Positions 7,997-15,130 of a DNA stretch of 15,130 bases are shown here, piece by piece (positions within the stretch are counted from its first letter, which is position 1; each line of letters begins with the position of its first letter). Made by a program: the position numbers and the translations under genes. Below the pieces are notes generated by a model that saw nothing but the letters and a program-made list of their open reading frames with translations, searched no databases and was not told where the DNA came from. The DNA is from Lachnospiraceae bacterium (GTDB lineage Bacteria; Bacillota; Clostridia; Lachnospirales; Lachnospiraceae), in NCBI GenBank assembly GCA_017444545.1, contig JAFSWJ010000189.1, positions 1 through 15,130 of the forward strand, read 5' to 3'.

Positions 7997-8092
7997 TGCC
8001 GTTTGTATTATTTCAATCTGCGGGATCGGCAGGAATGCCGTTTGGTTTCAGTCCGCGGTCTGTTCCGGTCTGCCGTTTGGTTTCAGTCCGCG
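7997..8092. repeat. Three direct repeats, 35-bp period, spanning the nusB end and the nusB-xseA spacer
   Basis: A 22-base sequence occurs identically at 8036-8057 and 8071-8092 on the plus strand, starting TGCCGTTTGGTTTC. A third, diverged copy at 7997-8022 has about four extra bases and two substitutions. The distance between the two perfect copies is 35 bp. The copy nearest nusB includes the nusB stop codon and its last codons. Parts of the intervening segments are also similar (CGGTCTGCCGTTTG at 7992-8005 and 8066-8079). The period is not a multiple of three and no ORF uses the repeats. The function is unknown; it may be a local duplication of the nusB 3' end. Confidence 0.75.
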
Positions 8093-8487
8093 AAATTGGC
8101 AAGGATGCCGTTTATAAAGGAACCGGCGCCGTCCTGTCCGTATTTTTTTGCCAGATTGACGGCTTCGTTTATCGCCACACCGGAGGGTATGTCCCCATCA
8201 TATTTCAGTTCATAGACTGCAAGCCGCAGAACCGAGAGTTCGACTTTTCCGATACGGTCTATGCTCCAGCCACTGCTGTGGCTCTCGATCAGGCCGTCGA
8301 TCTTTTCCAGATTTTCACTGACACGCCTGAAGCGTTCCTCAATGAACGCCGCGCTTTCCTCATCACAGGCCTCATCTGACTCTGTCAGATAGAGCCTTGC
8401 CTGCTCGGGCATATCCTTGGGGTCATTGAACTGTGACTCAAACAAGAGAACAAATACTTTTTCCCGAAGCCTGCTCCTGTTCAGCAT
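8083..8487 (-). CDS. nusB: Transcription antitermination protein NusB
   Basis: A protein of 134 residues, the normal size. NusB binds boxA RNA with S10 (NusE) and supports antitermination on rRNA operons. The N-terminal helix [13 protein letters not shown] corresponds to the family's SRxxARexAlqxLY block. The C-terminal half has [21 protein letters not shown], then [18 protein letters not shown] and [11 protein letters not shown], all characteristic. It starts three bases after the stop of the Asp23-family gene, so it is clearly co-transcribed. The pairing of an Asp23/YqhY protein with NusB is conserved across Firmicutes. The final codons fall inside the direct repeat described at 7997-8092. 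Confidence 0.96.
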   Translation of the reverse strand: MLNRSRLREKVFVLLFESQFNDPKDMPEQARLYLTESDEACDEESAAFIEERFRRVSENLEKIDGLIESHSSGWSIDRIGKVELSVLRLAVYELKYDGDIPSGVAINEAVNLAKKYGQDGAGSFINGILANFAD

Positions 8488-8490
8488 ATC

Positions 8491-8883
8491 CTATGCCCTG
8501 TCCTCAGTGTTCACACCGGCGATCCTGATATTCACATGGGTAACATCGAGTCCGGTCATGTTCTCTATGGCGCTCTTTATCTTTTCCTGAAGCTTTGCCG
8601 AGGTCTCCCTGACATTGTAGCCGTATTTGAGCCTGGCCACCAGATCCACGCGGACCATGTTGTTCACCACATCCACCCTGATGCCCTTTGGCTTGTTTGC
8701 TTTCACGGCATTCATGAGTCTGGTGGTATTTGCGGCCATATCATCAAAGCCCTCAACCTCACGGGCGGCAAGCACCGCGATGGATGCCACCACATCATCG
8801 GCTATCTTTACCTCGCCCATGCTTTTTGAATCAAGGGTAAATACCCTGCTTCCGTTTTCCTGAGTGTTTGTTTTTGAAGCCAT
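8491..8883 (-). CDS. Asp23/Gls24 (YloU/YqhY) family protein
   Basis: About 130 residues of the Asp23/DUF322 family, with MGEVKIADDVVASIAVLAAREVEG-like and VRVDLVARLKYGYNVRET-like blocks and a C-terminal VTHVNIRIAGV. Members are small soluble proteins of unclear biochemistry. YqhY in Bacillus sits directly upstream of nusB and has been linked to fatty acid synthesis control through the acetyl-CoA carboxylase operon; here no acc genes are adjacent. Two in-frame ATGs exist. The one at 8889 touches the GGAGG at 8890-8894 directly, while the one at 8883 is six bases away, so 8883 is the likely start and the protein begins MASKTN. It is the first gene behind the promoter at 8965-8993. Confidence 0.92.
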   Translation of the reverse strand: MASKTNTQENGSRVFTLDSKSMGEVKIADDVVASIAVLAAREVEGFDDMAANTTRLMNAVKANKPKGIRVDVVNNMVRVDLVARLKYGYNVRETSAKLQEKIKSAIENMTGLDVTHVNIRIAGVNTEDRA

Positions 8884-8889
8884 TTGCAT

Positions 8890-8894
8890 CCTCC
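8890..8894 (-). promoter_or_regulatory. Ribosome binding site that decides the Asp23 start
   Basis: GGAGG on the minus strand. Spacing is zero to ATG 8889 and six to ATG 8883, so the second ATG is favoured. Confidence 0.75.
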
Positions 8895-8907
8895 GGATGT
8901 ATTTGTA

Positions 8908-8954
8908 TGTTTATCGTCAAAAACTGCTTTTTGTTTTGATGTCTGCCATAAACA
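8908..8954 (-). promoter_or_regulatory. Structured 5' leader of the Asp23-nusB operon
   Basis: Within the predicted 5' untranslated region, TGTTTAT (8954-8948) is complementary to ATAAACA (8914-8908), a seven-base-pair stem near the expected 5' end. Nested inside is a hairpin, CAAAAA-GCAG-TTTTTG, at 8933-8918. The helices are AU-rich. The leader has no terminator-like U tract and no riboswitch signature I recognise. It could simply protect the 5' end of the mRNA. Confidence 0.45.
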
Positions 8955-8964
8955 ATGTTTTTAC

Positions 8965-8993
8965 AGTATAACACCGCAGAGGTCATATTTCAA
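8965..8993 (-). promoter_or_regulatory. Sigma-A type promoter for the Asp23-nusB-xseAB-dxs operon
   Basis: On the minus strand, TTGAAA (8993-8988) is followed after exactly 17 bases by TATACT (8970-8965), preceded by TGT as in an extended -10. Transcription should begin near 8958, giving a leader of about 75 bases before the ATG at 8883. It is the best promoter match I saw in the window. The rest of the GH3-Asp23 spacer (8994-9096) shows no gene and no convincing terminator. Confidence 0.78.
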
Positions 8994-9096
8994 GGAATAC
9001 GGAACCTGACCGGAGCCGGAGTAAAAGGAGAAGGTGACAACGATCACTGCGGTTGTATCTGCTATGGAGAGGGCTGCGGTTTTACATGTGACTGAT

Positions 9097-11220
9097 TCAG
9101 GAGATAACACCCTGCTGTGCCGTAAGCTCAGCCTCAAGGGGCCTTTTGCCGGTGAGTTCATATGACCTTTCGTCGGGCTGGGTTGAGCCGGCAAATACGG
9201 TGTACTCCCCGTCAAGCAGCTTTCTGCTTCCGTCCTCCAGTACAGATTCGAACTGCTTTTTATCAAGCACGATCGTGACAGTCTTTGTATCACCCTTTTT
9301 GATAAAGGTGTTGGCAAAGCCCGCCAGAACATGGTTCGGCTTTTCAACGGCATCTCCGTTGTATTTTATGTAAACCTGGGTCGTTTCGCGTGCGTCAAAG
9401 CTGCCCGTGTTCTCAATGTCCACCGACACCGTGATCATATCATTATCTTTTTTGACCTTCATGCTGCTGTATTCAAAGGTCGTGTAGGAGAGCCCGAATC
9501 CGAAGGGATACCAGGGCTTTTCCTTTATGAACTTATAGGTCCTTCCTGCCATATGATAGTCGGCAAAATCAGGCAGGTTCCCATCCTCGTAGTAGAAGGT
9601 GAGGGGGAGTTTTCCTGATGGTGAGACTTTTCCGAACAGGATGTCCGCAAGCGCATCCCCGCCTCTCTGGCCGCTGTACCACGCCTGTATTATGGCAGAT
9701 GCATCCCTTTCATACTCCGAAAGATCCAGGCTGCTGCCGCTGTTTAATACGATGACGGTGGGCTTCCCGACGGAAAGTACCTCCTTTGCAAGCCTCCTCT
9801 GGGTCGGCGGCAGGAGGAGATCCATTTTGTCGCCGGAAGCGTCCGAATTTCCGGCATCGCCCTCCTCGCCCTCAAGGTCGCGGTCCAGCCCCAGGCATAG
9901 TATCACAACATCAGAGTGTTTTGCACAGGTTCTCGCTTCACCATAATACTTGCCCTCTCTTGCCAGGTCGTCCTCTTTGTCCTTTAAGATGTCACTTCCC
10001 TGACTGTAATAAATGCGTATGTCGTCTCCCGCAGCCCTCCTGATGCCGTCCAGGTTTGTGACCCATTCGTCGGAGTCTCCGTTGTAATTTCCCGCGAGGG
10101 CCTTGCTGCTGTATGCGTTGGGACCGATGACGGCGATGTTTTTGATGTTTTTCCTGTCGAGCGGGAGCAGTCCGTCGTTTTTCAAAAGCACGGCGGATCT
10201 TTCGGCAGCCTCAAGGGCCAGTTCCTTGTTTTCCTTTGTATTGGAAGCGCTGAAATCTATGCTGTTGTAGCTGCATTCTTTGTCAAACATGCCCAGCCTG
10301 AACCTGGTGGTATAGATCCTGACTGCCGCCTGTCTGATATCCTCCTCGGTGATAAGCCCCTCCTGGTACGCATCCAGGATATAATCATAGGTACAGCCGC
10401 AGTTAAGGTCACAGCCTGCCTTGATGGCTGCAGCCGCGGATTCTGCCGGGGTTTTCGTATAATGGAAGCATTCGTGGAAATCCCTGACCGCCCAGCAGTC
10501 CGATACCACGTGTCCCTCAAAGCCCCAGTCACCGCGAAGTGTCTTTTCCAAAAGCTCTTTGTTTGCGTTGCAGGGCTCTCCGTTTACGCTGTTGTAGGCT
10601 CCCATGACAGCCTCTGCCTTTGCATCCTCCACCGCCGTCTCAAATGCAGGCAGGTAGGTTTCCTCCAGATCTTTTTTTGTTGGCTTTGCATCAAAACCGT
10701 GCCTGATACCTTCAGGTCCGGAATGTACTGCAAAATGCTTTGCGCAGGCCGCTATCTTCATATATCCTTTTTCATCTCTTTGCTGGAGTCCCTCTATAAA
10801 AGCATTTCCCATCCTGCCGGTGAGGTACGGATCCTCTCCGTAGGTCTCATGTCCCCTGCCCCAGCGGGGATCTCGGAATATATTGATGTTCGGACTCCAG
10901 TAGGTGAGACCTTTGTAGATATCACGGTCTCCCTCCTCCCGGGACATATTGTATTTTGCCCTGGCTTCCTCGGCGATCACCTTTGCCTCCTCAAAGAGAA
11001 AGTCCGGATCAAAGGTCGCAGCCATTCCTATGGCCTGGGGAAATACAGTGGCGATACCGGCTCTGGCTACTCCGTGCAAAGCCTCATTCCACCAGTTGTA
11101 TTCCGGGATATCCAGCCTTTCTATGGCAGGAGAATTGTAAAGAAGCTGGGATGCAGCCTCCTCTATGGTCATCTTTGAAACAAGTTCTTCTGCCTGTTTT
11201 CTGAATTCAATGTCCTTCAT
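9097..11220 (-). CDS. Glycoside hydrolase family 3 beta-glycosidase (xylosidase/glucosidase type)
   Basis: About 707 residues, a full-length GH3 enzyme that removes non-reducing-end beta-linked sugars from oligosaccharides with retention. Domain order: a TIM-like barrel with YNWWNEALHGVARAG (about 42-56) and FPQAIGMAATFD, KHF (162-164), and the nucleophile aspartate in VVSDC (Asp242, numbering from ATG 11223); then an alpha/beta sandwich domain with LEGEEGDAGNSDASG, a likely acid/base region; then a C-terminal fibronectin III-like domain after YPFGFGLSYTTFEY. The NWWNEALHG and SDC motifs resemble beta-xylosidase-type members, but substrate cannot be fixed from sequence. No signal peptide is visible, so it probably acts in the cytoplasm on imported oligosaccharides. 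Tandem ATGs occur at 11223 and 11220; GGAGG at 11226-11230 is two or five bases away, so 11220 is slightly preferred. No transporter or regulator gene lies next to it. Confidence 0.93.
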   Translation of the reverse strand: MKDIEFRKQAEELVSKMTIEEAASQLLYNSPAIERLDIPEYNWWNEALHGVARAGIATVFPQAIGMAATFDPDFLFEEAKVIAEEARAKYNMSREEGDRDIYKGLTYWSPNINIFRDPRWGRGHETYGEDPYLTGRMGNAFIEGLQQRDEKGYMKIAACAKHFAVHSGPEGIRHGFDAKPTKKDLEETYLPAFETAVEDAKAEAVMGAYNSVNGEPCNANKELLEKTLRGDWGFEGHVVSDCWAVRDFHECFHYTKTPAESAAAAIKAGCDLNCGCTYDYILDAYQEGLITEEDIRQAAVRIYTTRFRLGMFDKECSYNSIDFSASNTKENKELALEAAERSAVLLKNDGLLPLDRKNIKNIAVIGPNAYSSKALAGNYNGDSDEWVTNLDGIRRAAGDDIRIYYSQGSDILKDKEDDLAREGKYYGEARTCAKHSDVVILCLGLDRDLEGEEGDAGNSDASGDKMDLLLPPTQRRLAKEVLSVGKPTVIVLNSGSSLDLSEYERDASAIIQAWYSGQRGGDALADILFGKVSPSGKLPLTFYYEDGNLPDFADYHMAGRTYKFIKEKPWYPFGFGLSYTTFEYSSMKVKKDNDMITVSVDIENTGSFDARETTQVYIKYNGDAVEKPNHVLAGFANTFIKKGDTKTVTIVLDKKQFESVLEDGSRKLLDGEYTVFAGSTQPDERSYELTGKRPLEAELTAQQGVIS

Positions 11221-11223
11221 CAT

Positions 11224-11523
11224 GTCCTCCTCATTTATGTGGGTCCTGTATGTTTGTTCACGATGCTTCCGTAGTTTGCCGTATCTGCCGCGGGAGCCGG
11301 TTCTGCCCGGGTTTTGGATCTGATCTGCGGCCCGGTTTTCCGGTTGTCATGCCGGCTGCGGTGCGGCGGCATCATTTTGGTTAACATAATTATTTTTGCT
11401 GTTTTTCCGGTCTTTTGTCCGGTTGTCTACTTTATGTCAACCACTCTATTTTATGTTAATAAACCCTTTCGGCTAATCCGATATTATCGGAGTTGTGTAT
11501 ATGTCGCGAGATTTATGTAAACT
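11224..11523. other. Spacer of 300 bp upstream of the GH3 gene, with repeats and a palindrome
   Basis: I see no gene here. Two similar motifs, 11331-11349 (core CCGGTTTTCCGGTTGTC) and 11406-11428 (core CCGGTCTTTTGTCCGGTTG), lie in direct orientation about 75 bp apart. A perfect 15-base palindrome, TCCGATATTATCGGA, spans 11477-11491. Both could be operator sites for GH3 control. A -35-like TTGACA at 11440-11435 on the minus strand has no good -10 at 16-18 bases. No hairpin followed by a T run marks the end of the upstream lipoprotein gene. The GH3 promoter is therefore not assigned. Confidence 0.5.
11477..11491. promoter_or_regulatory. Perfect palindrome, candidate operator
   Basis: TCCGATA-T-TATCGGA, seven-base arms around a single base, lies 33 bp beyond the lipoprotein stop and about 255 bp upstream of the GH3 start. 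It has no trailing T run on either strand, so it does not look like a terminator. A dimeric repressor site is one reading, but the regulator is unknown. Confidence 0.35.
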
Positions 11524-12933
11524 TTAAGTCAGCAGTACCGACAGGGTCAGTTCCTCGCTGTTACGCACATATCTCGCTTTTCCGTTGCCCTTCAGGTATC
11601 TGAAAACATTCCCTTCCGTGAAAAGAAACTCATCCAGATCATCATATACCTTTCTGTCAGCACACCTGACTGTCAGTATCTCTTCATTATCCATATAAGC
11701 CCGGTCAAAGACTTCGCGGAGTTTGTCATGATCCTCCTCGGTAAAGTATCTGCCCTCCCTGACGAAATAGTAGGCATCCAGGCTGTCACAGGCAGGAAGC
11801 TCAACTATACTGTCCACCGTGTGATTCACCTTTATCAGGTCATCCGAGGCTCCCAGGAACACATAGTCCTTCATGGCGCCGTCCGTACCCTCTGCCGTAT
11901 TTCTGTAGGAGGTGTCTCCCCACGTTATGTCAACATGGCAGTAAGTCCCGTCAAGCCTCATCAGATTCCAGGCATGGTTCTCTCCCCCGGCATTTCCGTA
12001 TACTATGGTACAGAACAGACCAAGCTCATCCGCCAGATACTTGGCTGCCATGGCATAACCCTGACAGACGCTTTTATTATCCACAAATACGGAGCAGATG
12101 TTCTGACTGTTTTCGGATTCGATGTCATACTCTGTATTGTCCACCAGATAATCAAAGATGTATTTTGCCTTCGAATACTCATCCGGAAGCTCGGGCATAC
12201 CGGTTATAAATCGGTTTACATAACTATCTATAGAGTCCTCTTTTTCCAGTATCTCCCTGCCTGTCATGGTGTATCTGGGGCTGAAGGAAATGCTCTCAAG
12301 CTCGCCGTTTACAAGGGTTCTCGTCATCTTGTAGCCGTCTGTGTAAAAGAAATCCGGATTGTCTATCATCACGCAGTTGAAGCATTTGTCTATCTCATCA
12401 ACATCAAGTGAGGACATCCGGGTCTCCTCGGCCATACTCTGGATCGCACGGTATATCTCGACATATACCCTTTTTTCATGGCTTGAAAGCATTGAAAATG
12501 CATATTTCGAGTCACCGAACAGCGATATGTCGCGGGTCCTCGAGCCTATCTTTTCGCGGGCACTCTCATCCTCTGCATTCACAGGATCCTCGTCCGCTTT
12601 CTCCAGTTTGACGCCTATATTCTGCAGATCCTCTTCGGTTATCTGGCTTATATCACCCGATCCGGCAGATATGAGCACATCATTGATGCTCCGGTTCATA
12701 CCCATTTCAGACACGCTGTCCTCAAATGCGTCCGCAAAATCTTCCGGAGTATAAGGATCAGCCTGTCCGTCGTCCTGATCCTTCATATCTTTGATCTCAC
12801 TGATGCTGCTTTTCACCTCATCCAGATAGTTTACATAATCCACGGAGCAGCCTGAGGAAAGTGCCAAAGGCAGTACCAGAGCCAATGCTGTCAGTTTATT
12901 CTTTTGAAATGACAGTCTCCCCGCTTTGCTCAT
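11524..12933 (-). CDS. Transglutaminase-like domain lipoprotein
   Basis: A protein of 469 residues. The N-terminus has basic residues, a hydrophobic stretch (about 14-27) and a lipobox-like LALSSGC with Cys29, so it is probably an exported membrane-anchored lipoprotein; the -3 residue is Ser, which is not ideal. An acidic linker of about 100 residues follows. The C-terminal half contains a transglutaminase-like (papain-fold) domain with the expected triad: Cys290 in KSVCQGYAMAAKYLADELG, His320 in GENHAWNLMRLDG and Asp335 in CHVDITWGD. Such domains in Firmicutes act as proteases, transferases or binding domains outside the cell; the substrate here is unknown. Its ATG overlaps the prfC stop by four bases (ATGA), so it is likely translationally coupled to it. 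No functional link between the two is established. Confidence 0.85.
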   Translation of the reverse strand: MSKAGRLSFQKNKLTALALVLPLALSSGCSVDYVNYLDEVKSSISEIKDMKDQDDGQADPYTPEDFADAFEDSVSEMGMNRSINDVLISAGSGDISQITEEDLQNIGVKLEKADEDPVNAEDESAREKIGSRTRDISLFGDSKYAFSMLSSHEKRVYVEIYRAIQSMAEETRMSSLDVDEIDKCFNCVMIDNPDFFYTDGYKMTRTLVNGELESISFSPRYTMTGREILEKEDSIDSYVNRFITGMPELPDEYSKAKYIFDYLVDNTEYDIESENSQNICSVFVDNKSVCQGYAMAAKYLADELGLFCTIVYGNAGGENHAWNLMRLDGTYCHVDITWGDTSYRNTAEGTDGAMKDYVFLGASDDLIKVNHTVDSIVELPACDSLDAYYFVREGRYFTEEDHDKLREVFDRAYMDNEEILTVRCADRKVYDDLDEFLFTEGNVFRYLKGNGKARYVRNSEELTLSVLLT

Positions 12934-14522
12934 TCTTCATTGAATTCCTCCAGGATCAGGCCTTCGTTCCTGTCAAGCGTCATGCCTATGCTCCAGGCAT
13001 TCACAAACAGGAGCAGGGGATTTCCTTTGAGATCATTTATCTTTTTCATATCCGACGTTCCGTTTATCTTTTCCAGATCAACATCTTTGTTTTTGATCCA
13101 TCTGATATGCTCGTAGGGAAGCTGTTCTAATCTTATGTCTACTCCGTACTCATTCTTCAACCTGTATTGTAAAACTTCAAACTGAAGAACACCTACAACT
13201 CCCACGATTATCTCCTCCATGCCGCCTTGCGGCTCCTGGAATATCTGGATCGCACCTTCCTGCGCTATCTGCATGACACCCTTGACGAACTGTTTGCGTT
13301 TCATGGTGTCGATCTGCCTCACCCTTGCAAAGTGTTCAGGAGCAAAAGTGGGTATTCCGCTGTATCTGAACTTGTCACCGGGCATACAAAGAGTGTCTCC
13401 GATCGAATAGATCCCCGGATCAAAGATTCCTATGATGTCACCCGCATAGGCCTCGGTCACCATATGCCTGTCGTCGGCCATCATCTGCTGGGGCTGTGAC
13501 AGTCTGACCATCTTTTCTCCCTGTACATGGTAAACATCCATTCCGGCTTCAAATTTCCCCGAGCATATGCGCATGAAGGCCACCCTGTCGCGGTGTGCCT
13601 TGTTCATGTTTGCCTGGATCTTGAAAACAAAGGCGGAAAAAGGCCTTTCTATGGGATCCACAACTCCCGTATCGGCTACCCTGGGAAGGGGTGACGAGGT
13701 CATCTTCAGGAAATTCTGCAAAAAGATATCCACTCCGAAATTTGTCAGGGCCGACCCGAAAAACACAGGTGAGAGCTTGCCGTGATCCACCTTTTCCTGA
13801 TCAAAGGCCACGCTTGCGCCGTCAAGAAGGTCGATCTCATCCCTGAGGGTTGACAGTGCGCCCTCTCCGATCTTTTCCTTCAGCCCCTCTTCATCATCTA
13901 TTGATATGAATTCCTCTTTTCCTTCCTTTGTTCCCTTCAGGGTATCGGAAAACAGGACAACGCTTGACGAAGCCCTGTCGTAGACGCCCTTGAACTCCTT
14001 TCCGGAGCCTATGGGCCAGTTGACCGGACAGGTCTCGATGCCAAGTTCCTTTTCGATCTCATCTACCAGATCAAAGGTATCCCTGGCCTCCCTGTCCATC
14101 TTGTTTATGAATGTAAAGATCGGTATGCCGCGCCTGCCGCACACCTTGAAAAGCTTTCTGGTCTGGGCCTCAACGCCCTTTGAAGCATCTATGACCATGA
14201 CGGCGGAATCTGCCGCCATCAATGTCCTGTATGTATCCTCGGAAAAGTCCTGATGTCCGGGGGTATCGAGGATGTTGATGCAGCAGCCGTTGTATTCGAA
14301 CTGGAGCACCGATGATGTGACGGAGATACCCCTCTCCTTTTCGATGTCCATCCAGTCGGAAACGGCGTGTCTGGCAGTGGCTTTGCCCTTGACTGACCCT
14401 GCCAGGTTTATCTGTCCTCCATATAATAAGAACTTTTCGGTCAAAGTGGTCTTTCCTGCATCAGGGTGTGAAATGATGGCGAAGGTCCGCCTCTTTTTGA
14501 TCTCGTTTTCAAGAGCTGCCAA
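12930..14522 (-). CDS. prfC: Peptide chain release factor 3
   Basis: A protein of 530 residues, the usual RF3 size. RF3 is a translational GTPase that recycles RF1/RF2 from the ribosome after termination. GTPase motifs are clear: G1 SHPDAGKTT (18-26), the switch region ERGISVTSS (63-71), G3 DTPGHQDF (86-93) and G4 NKMD (140-143). The remainder matches RF3 domains II and III, for example PIERPFSAFVFKIQANM and QIFQEPQGGMEEIIVGVVG. The start is TTG at 14522, with AAGGAG at 14538-14533 ten bases upstream; no in-frame ATG fits, and the residues that follow align with the family N-terminus. It lies 25 bases downstream of deoB. Confidence 0.96.
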   Translation of the reverse strand: MAALENEIKKRRTFAIISHPDAGKTTLTEKFLLYGGQINLAGSVKGKATARHAVSDWMDIEKERGISVTSSVLQFEYNGCCINILDTPGHQDFSEDTYRTLMAADSAVMVIDASKGVEAQTRKLFKVCGRRGIPIFTFINKMDREARDTFDLVDEIEKELGIETCPVNWPIGSGKEFKGVYDRASSSVVLFSDTLKGTKEGKEEFISIDDEEGLKEKIGEGALSTLRDEIDLLDGASVAFDQEKVDHGKLSPVFFGSALTNFGVDIFLQNFLKMTSSPLPRVADTGVVDPIERPFSAFVFKIQANMNKAHRDRVAFMRICSGKFEAGMDVYHVQGEKMVRLSQPQQMMADDRHMVTEAYAGDIIGIFDPGIYSIGDTLCMPGDKFRYSGIPTFAPEHFARVRQIDTMKRKQFVKGVMQIAQEGAIQIFQEPQGGMEEIIVGVVGVLQFEVLQYRLKNEYGVDIRLEQLPYEHIRWIKNKDVDLEKINGTSDMKKINDLKGNPLLLFVNAWSIGMTLDRNEGLILEEFNEE

Positions 14523-14532
14523 TGCCTGTTTT

Positions 14533-14538
14533 CTCCTT
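14533..14538 (-). promoter_or_regulatory. Ribosome binding site supporting the TTG start of prfC
   Basis: AAGGAG on the minus strand, ten bases before the TTG at 14522. It lies in the 25-bp gap after the deoB stop. Confidence 0.7.
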
Positions 14539-14547
14539 GTGATCGTT

Positions 14548-15130
14548 TTATGTGAGAAGATCCGTACCCTCTATGCCCGGGTCGGTTCCAAGGTATCTCT
14601 CAACAGTATATCCTATATCCGCGTAGGTGTCACGCACCCCCATGTTTTTGGGCGGTACATTCTTTCCGTATATAATGAGAGGTATGTACTCCCTGGTATG
14701 ATCCGTTGACCTCGTATATGCCGGATCACAGCCGTGGTCGGCGGTTATCATCAGGATATCCTCCTCCCGCATCCTTGCCTTGATCTCGGGAAGCCTGTCA
14801 TCAAAGTATTTCAGGGCCTTCGCATAGCCGTCCACATCCCTCCTGTGGCCGTAGAGCATGTCATAATCCACCAGATTCGTAAAGATCAGTCCGTTCATAT
14901 CCCTGTCCATATATTCCAGTGTCCTGTCTATACCCTCAGCATTCCCCGAGGTATAGACAAATTCGCTCATGCCCCGGCCCGCAAAGATGTCATGGATCTT
15001 GCCGACTGCCAGAACCGTTTTTCCGTCCTTTACAAGCTCGTCGAGCATCGTACTCTTCGGCGGTTCTATGGAAAAATCATGCCTGCGCGGGGTCCGGGTA
15101 TAGTTCCCGTTGCCCTCCCCGGTGAAGGGC
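14548..15130 (-). CDS. deoB: Phosphopentomutase, C-terminal half (5' end outside window)
   Basis: The frame is open from the window edge and ends at TAA 14548-14550; about 193 codons are present of the roughly 390 expected. The enzyme interconverts ribose-1-phosphate (or deoxyribose-1-phosphate) and the 5-phosphate, linking nucleoside salvage to central metabolism. The first visible residues, PFTGEGNGNYTRTPRRHDFS, match the family block around the cap domain. Then come VGKIHDIFAGRGM, and the C-terminal metal-binding motifs TADHGCDP and STDHTREYIPLIIYG, which contain the conserved Asp and His ligands. An internal ATG at 15048 is not the true start, since homologous sequence continues upstream of it. 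It is followed closely by prfC. Confidence 0.95.
   Translation of the reverse strand, partial: PFTGEGNGNYTRTPRRHDFSIEPPKSTMLDELVKDGKTVLAVGKIHDIFAGRGMSEFVYTSGNAEGIDRTLEYMDRDMNGLIFTNLVDYDMLYGHRRDVDGYAKALKYFDDRLPEIKARMREEDILMITADHGCDPAYTRSTDHTREYIPLIIYGKNVPPKNMGVRDTYADIGYTVERYLGTDPGIEGTDLLT

Noticed and set aside
7997..8092. CRISPR-like array
   Set aside because: There are only three imperfect units with 13-base gaps, the gaps are partly similar to one another, and no cas genes are present.
8961..9353. Minus-strand frame of 130 codons overlapping the end of the GH3 gene, as a possible frameshifted GH3 tail
   Set aside because: The GH3 fibronectin III-like domain is complete in its own frame, and the alternative translation is unlike a GH3 C-terminus.
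11406..11421. Short hairpin with CCGG arms as an intrinsic terminator of the lipoprotein gene
   Set aside because: The arms are short with a mismatch, and on the gene strand the hairpin is followed by an A run, not a T run.
11412..11440. Possible GH3 promoter with TTGACA on the minus strand
   Set aside because: At 16-18 bases downstream there is only an A-rich CAAAAG-type sequence, not a credible -10.

Overview
The window looks like a chromosomal stretch of a Gram-positive Clostridia genome, most likely Lachnospiraceae. The order Asp23/YqhY - nusB - xseA - xseB - dxs - tlyA - nadK - recN is the conserved Firmicutes housekeeping cluster. The flanking genes (an aldo/keto reductase with a ferredoxin-like tail, a cytoplasmic GH3 glycosidase, prfC, deoB) fit a fermentative gut or rumen anaerobe. 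Family assignment is inference from gene order and protein style, not from a database search. Every supported gene lies on the minus strand, so transcription runs from high to low coordinates.

Region by region, in the direction of transcription: (a) 15130-11524 holds the C-terminal half of phosphopentomutase (deoB), then release factor 3 (prfC, TTG start), then a transglutaminase-like lipoprotein whose ATG overlaps the prfC stop by four bases. (b) 11523-11224 is a 300-bp spacer with direct repeats and a perfect palindrome. (c) 11220-9097 is a GH3 beta-glycosidase without a signal peptide, probably a xylosidase- or glucosidase-type enzyme. (d) A strong extended -10 promoter at 8965-8993 and a short structured leader precede the housekeeping operon: Asp23-family protein, nusB, a spacer with 35-bp direct repeats, xseA, xseB, dxs, tlyA, nadK, recN, and an aldo/keto reductase that runs off the window. 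Spacing is tight and no convincing intrinsic terminator was seen, so the set may be one long transcript of about 9 kb. Its products cover transcription antitermination, exonuclease VII, isoprenoid precursor synthesis, rRNA methylation, NADP synthesis and recombinational repair.

The most notable feature is a pair of related elements of about 142 bp, at 2681-2822 and 4542-4684. They lie in opposite orientation on either side of tlyA-nadK. Each has long terminal inverted repeats and a 69-bp GC-rich core that is about 90% identical between the copies. Several differences between the copies keep base pairing intact, and the G-U wobbles all favour the same strand. That points to a mobile, structured-RNA-like repeat family. 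One copy supplies the dxs stop codon; the other sits just upstream of recN, where argR is often found.

recN is split by a one-base deficit in a run of G, which is either a real mutation or a sequence error. The usual cluster members folD, ispA and argR are absent from their expected places.
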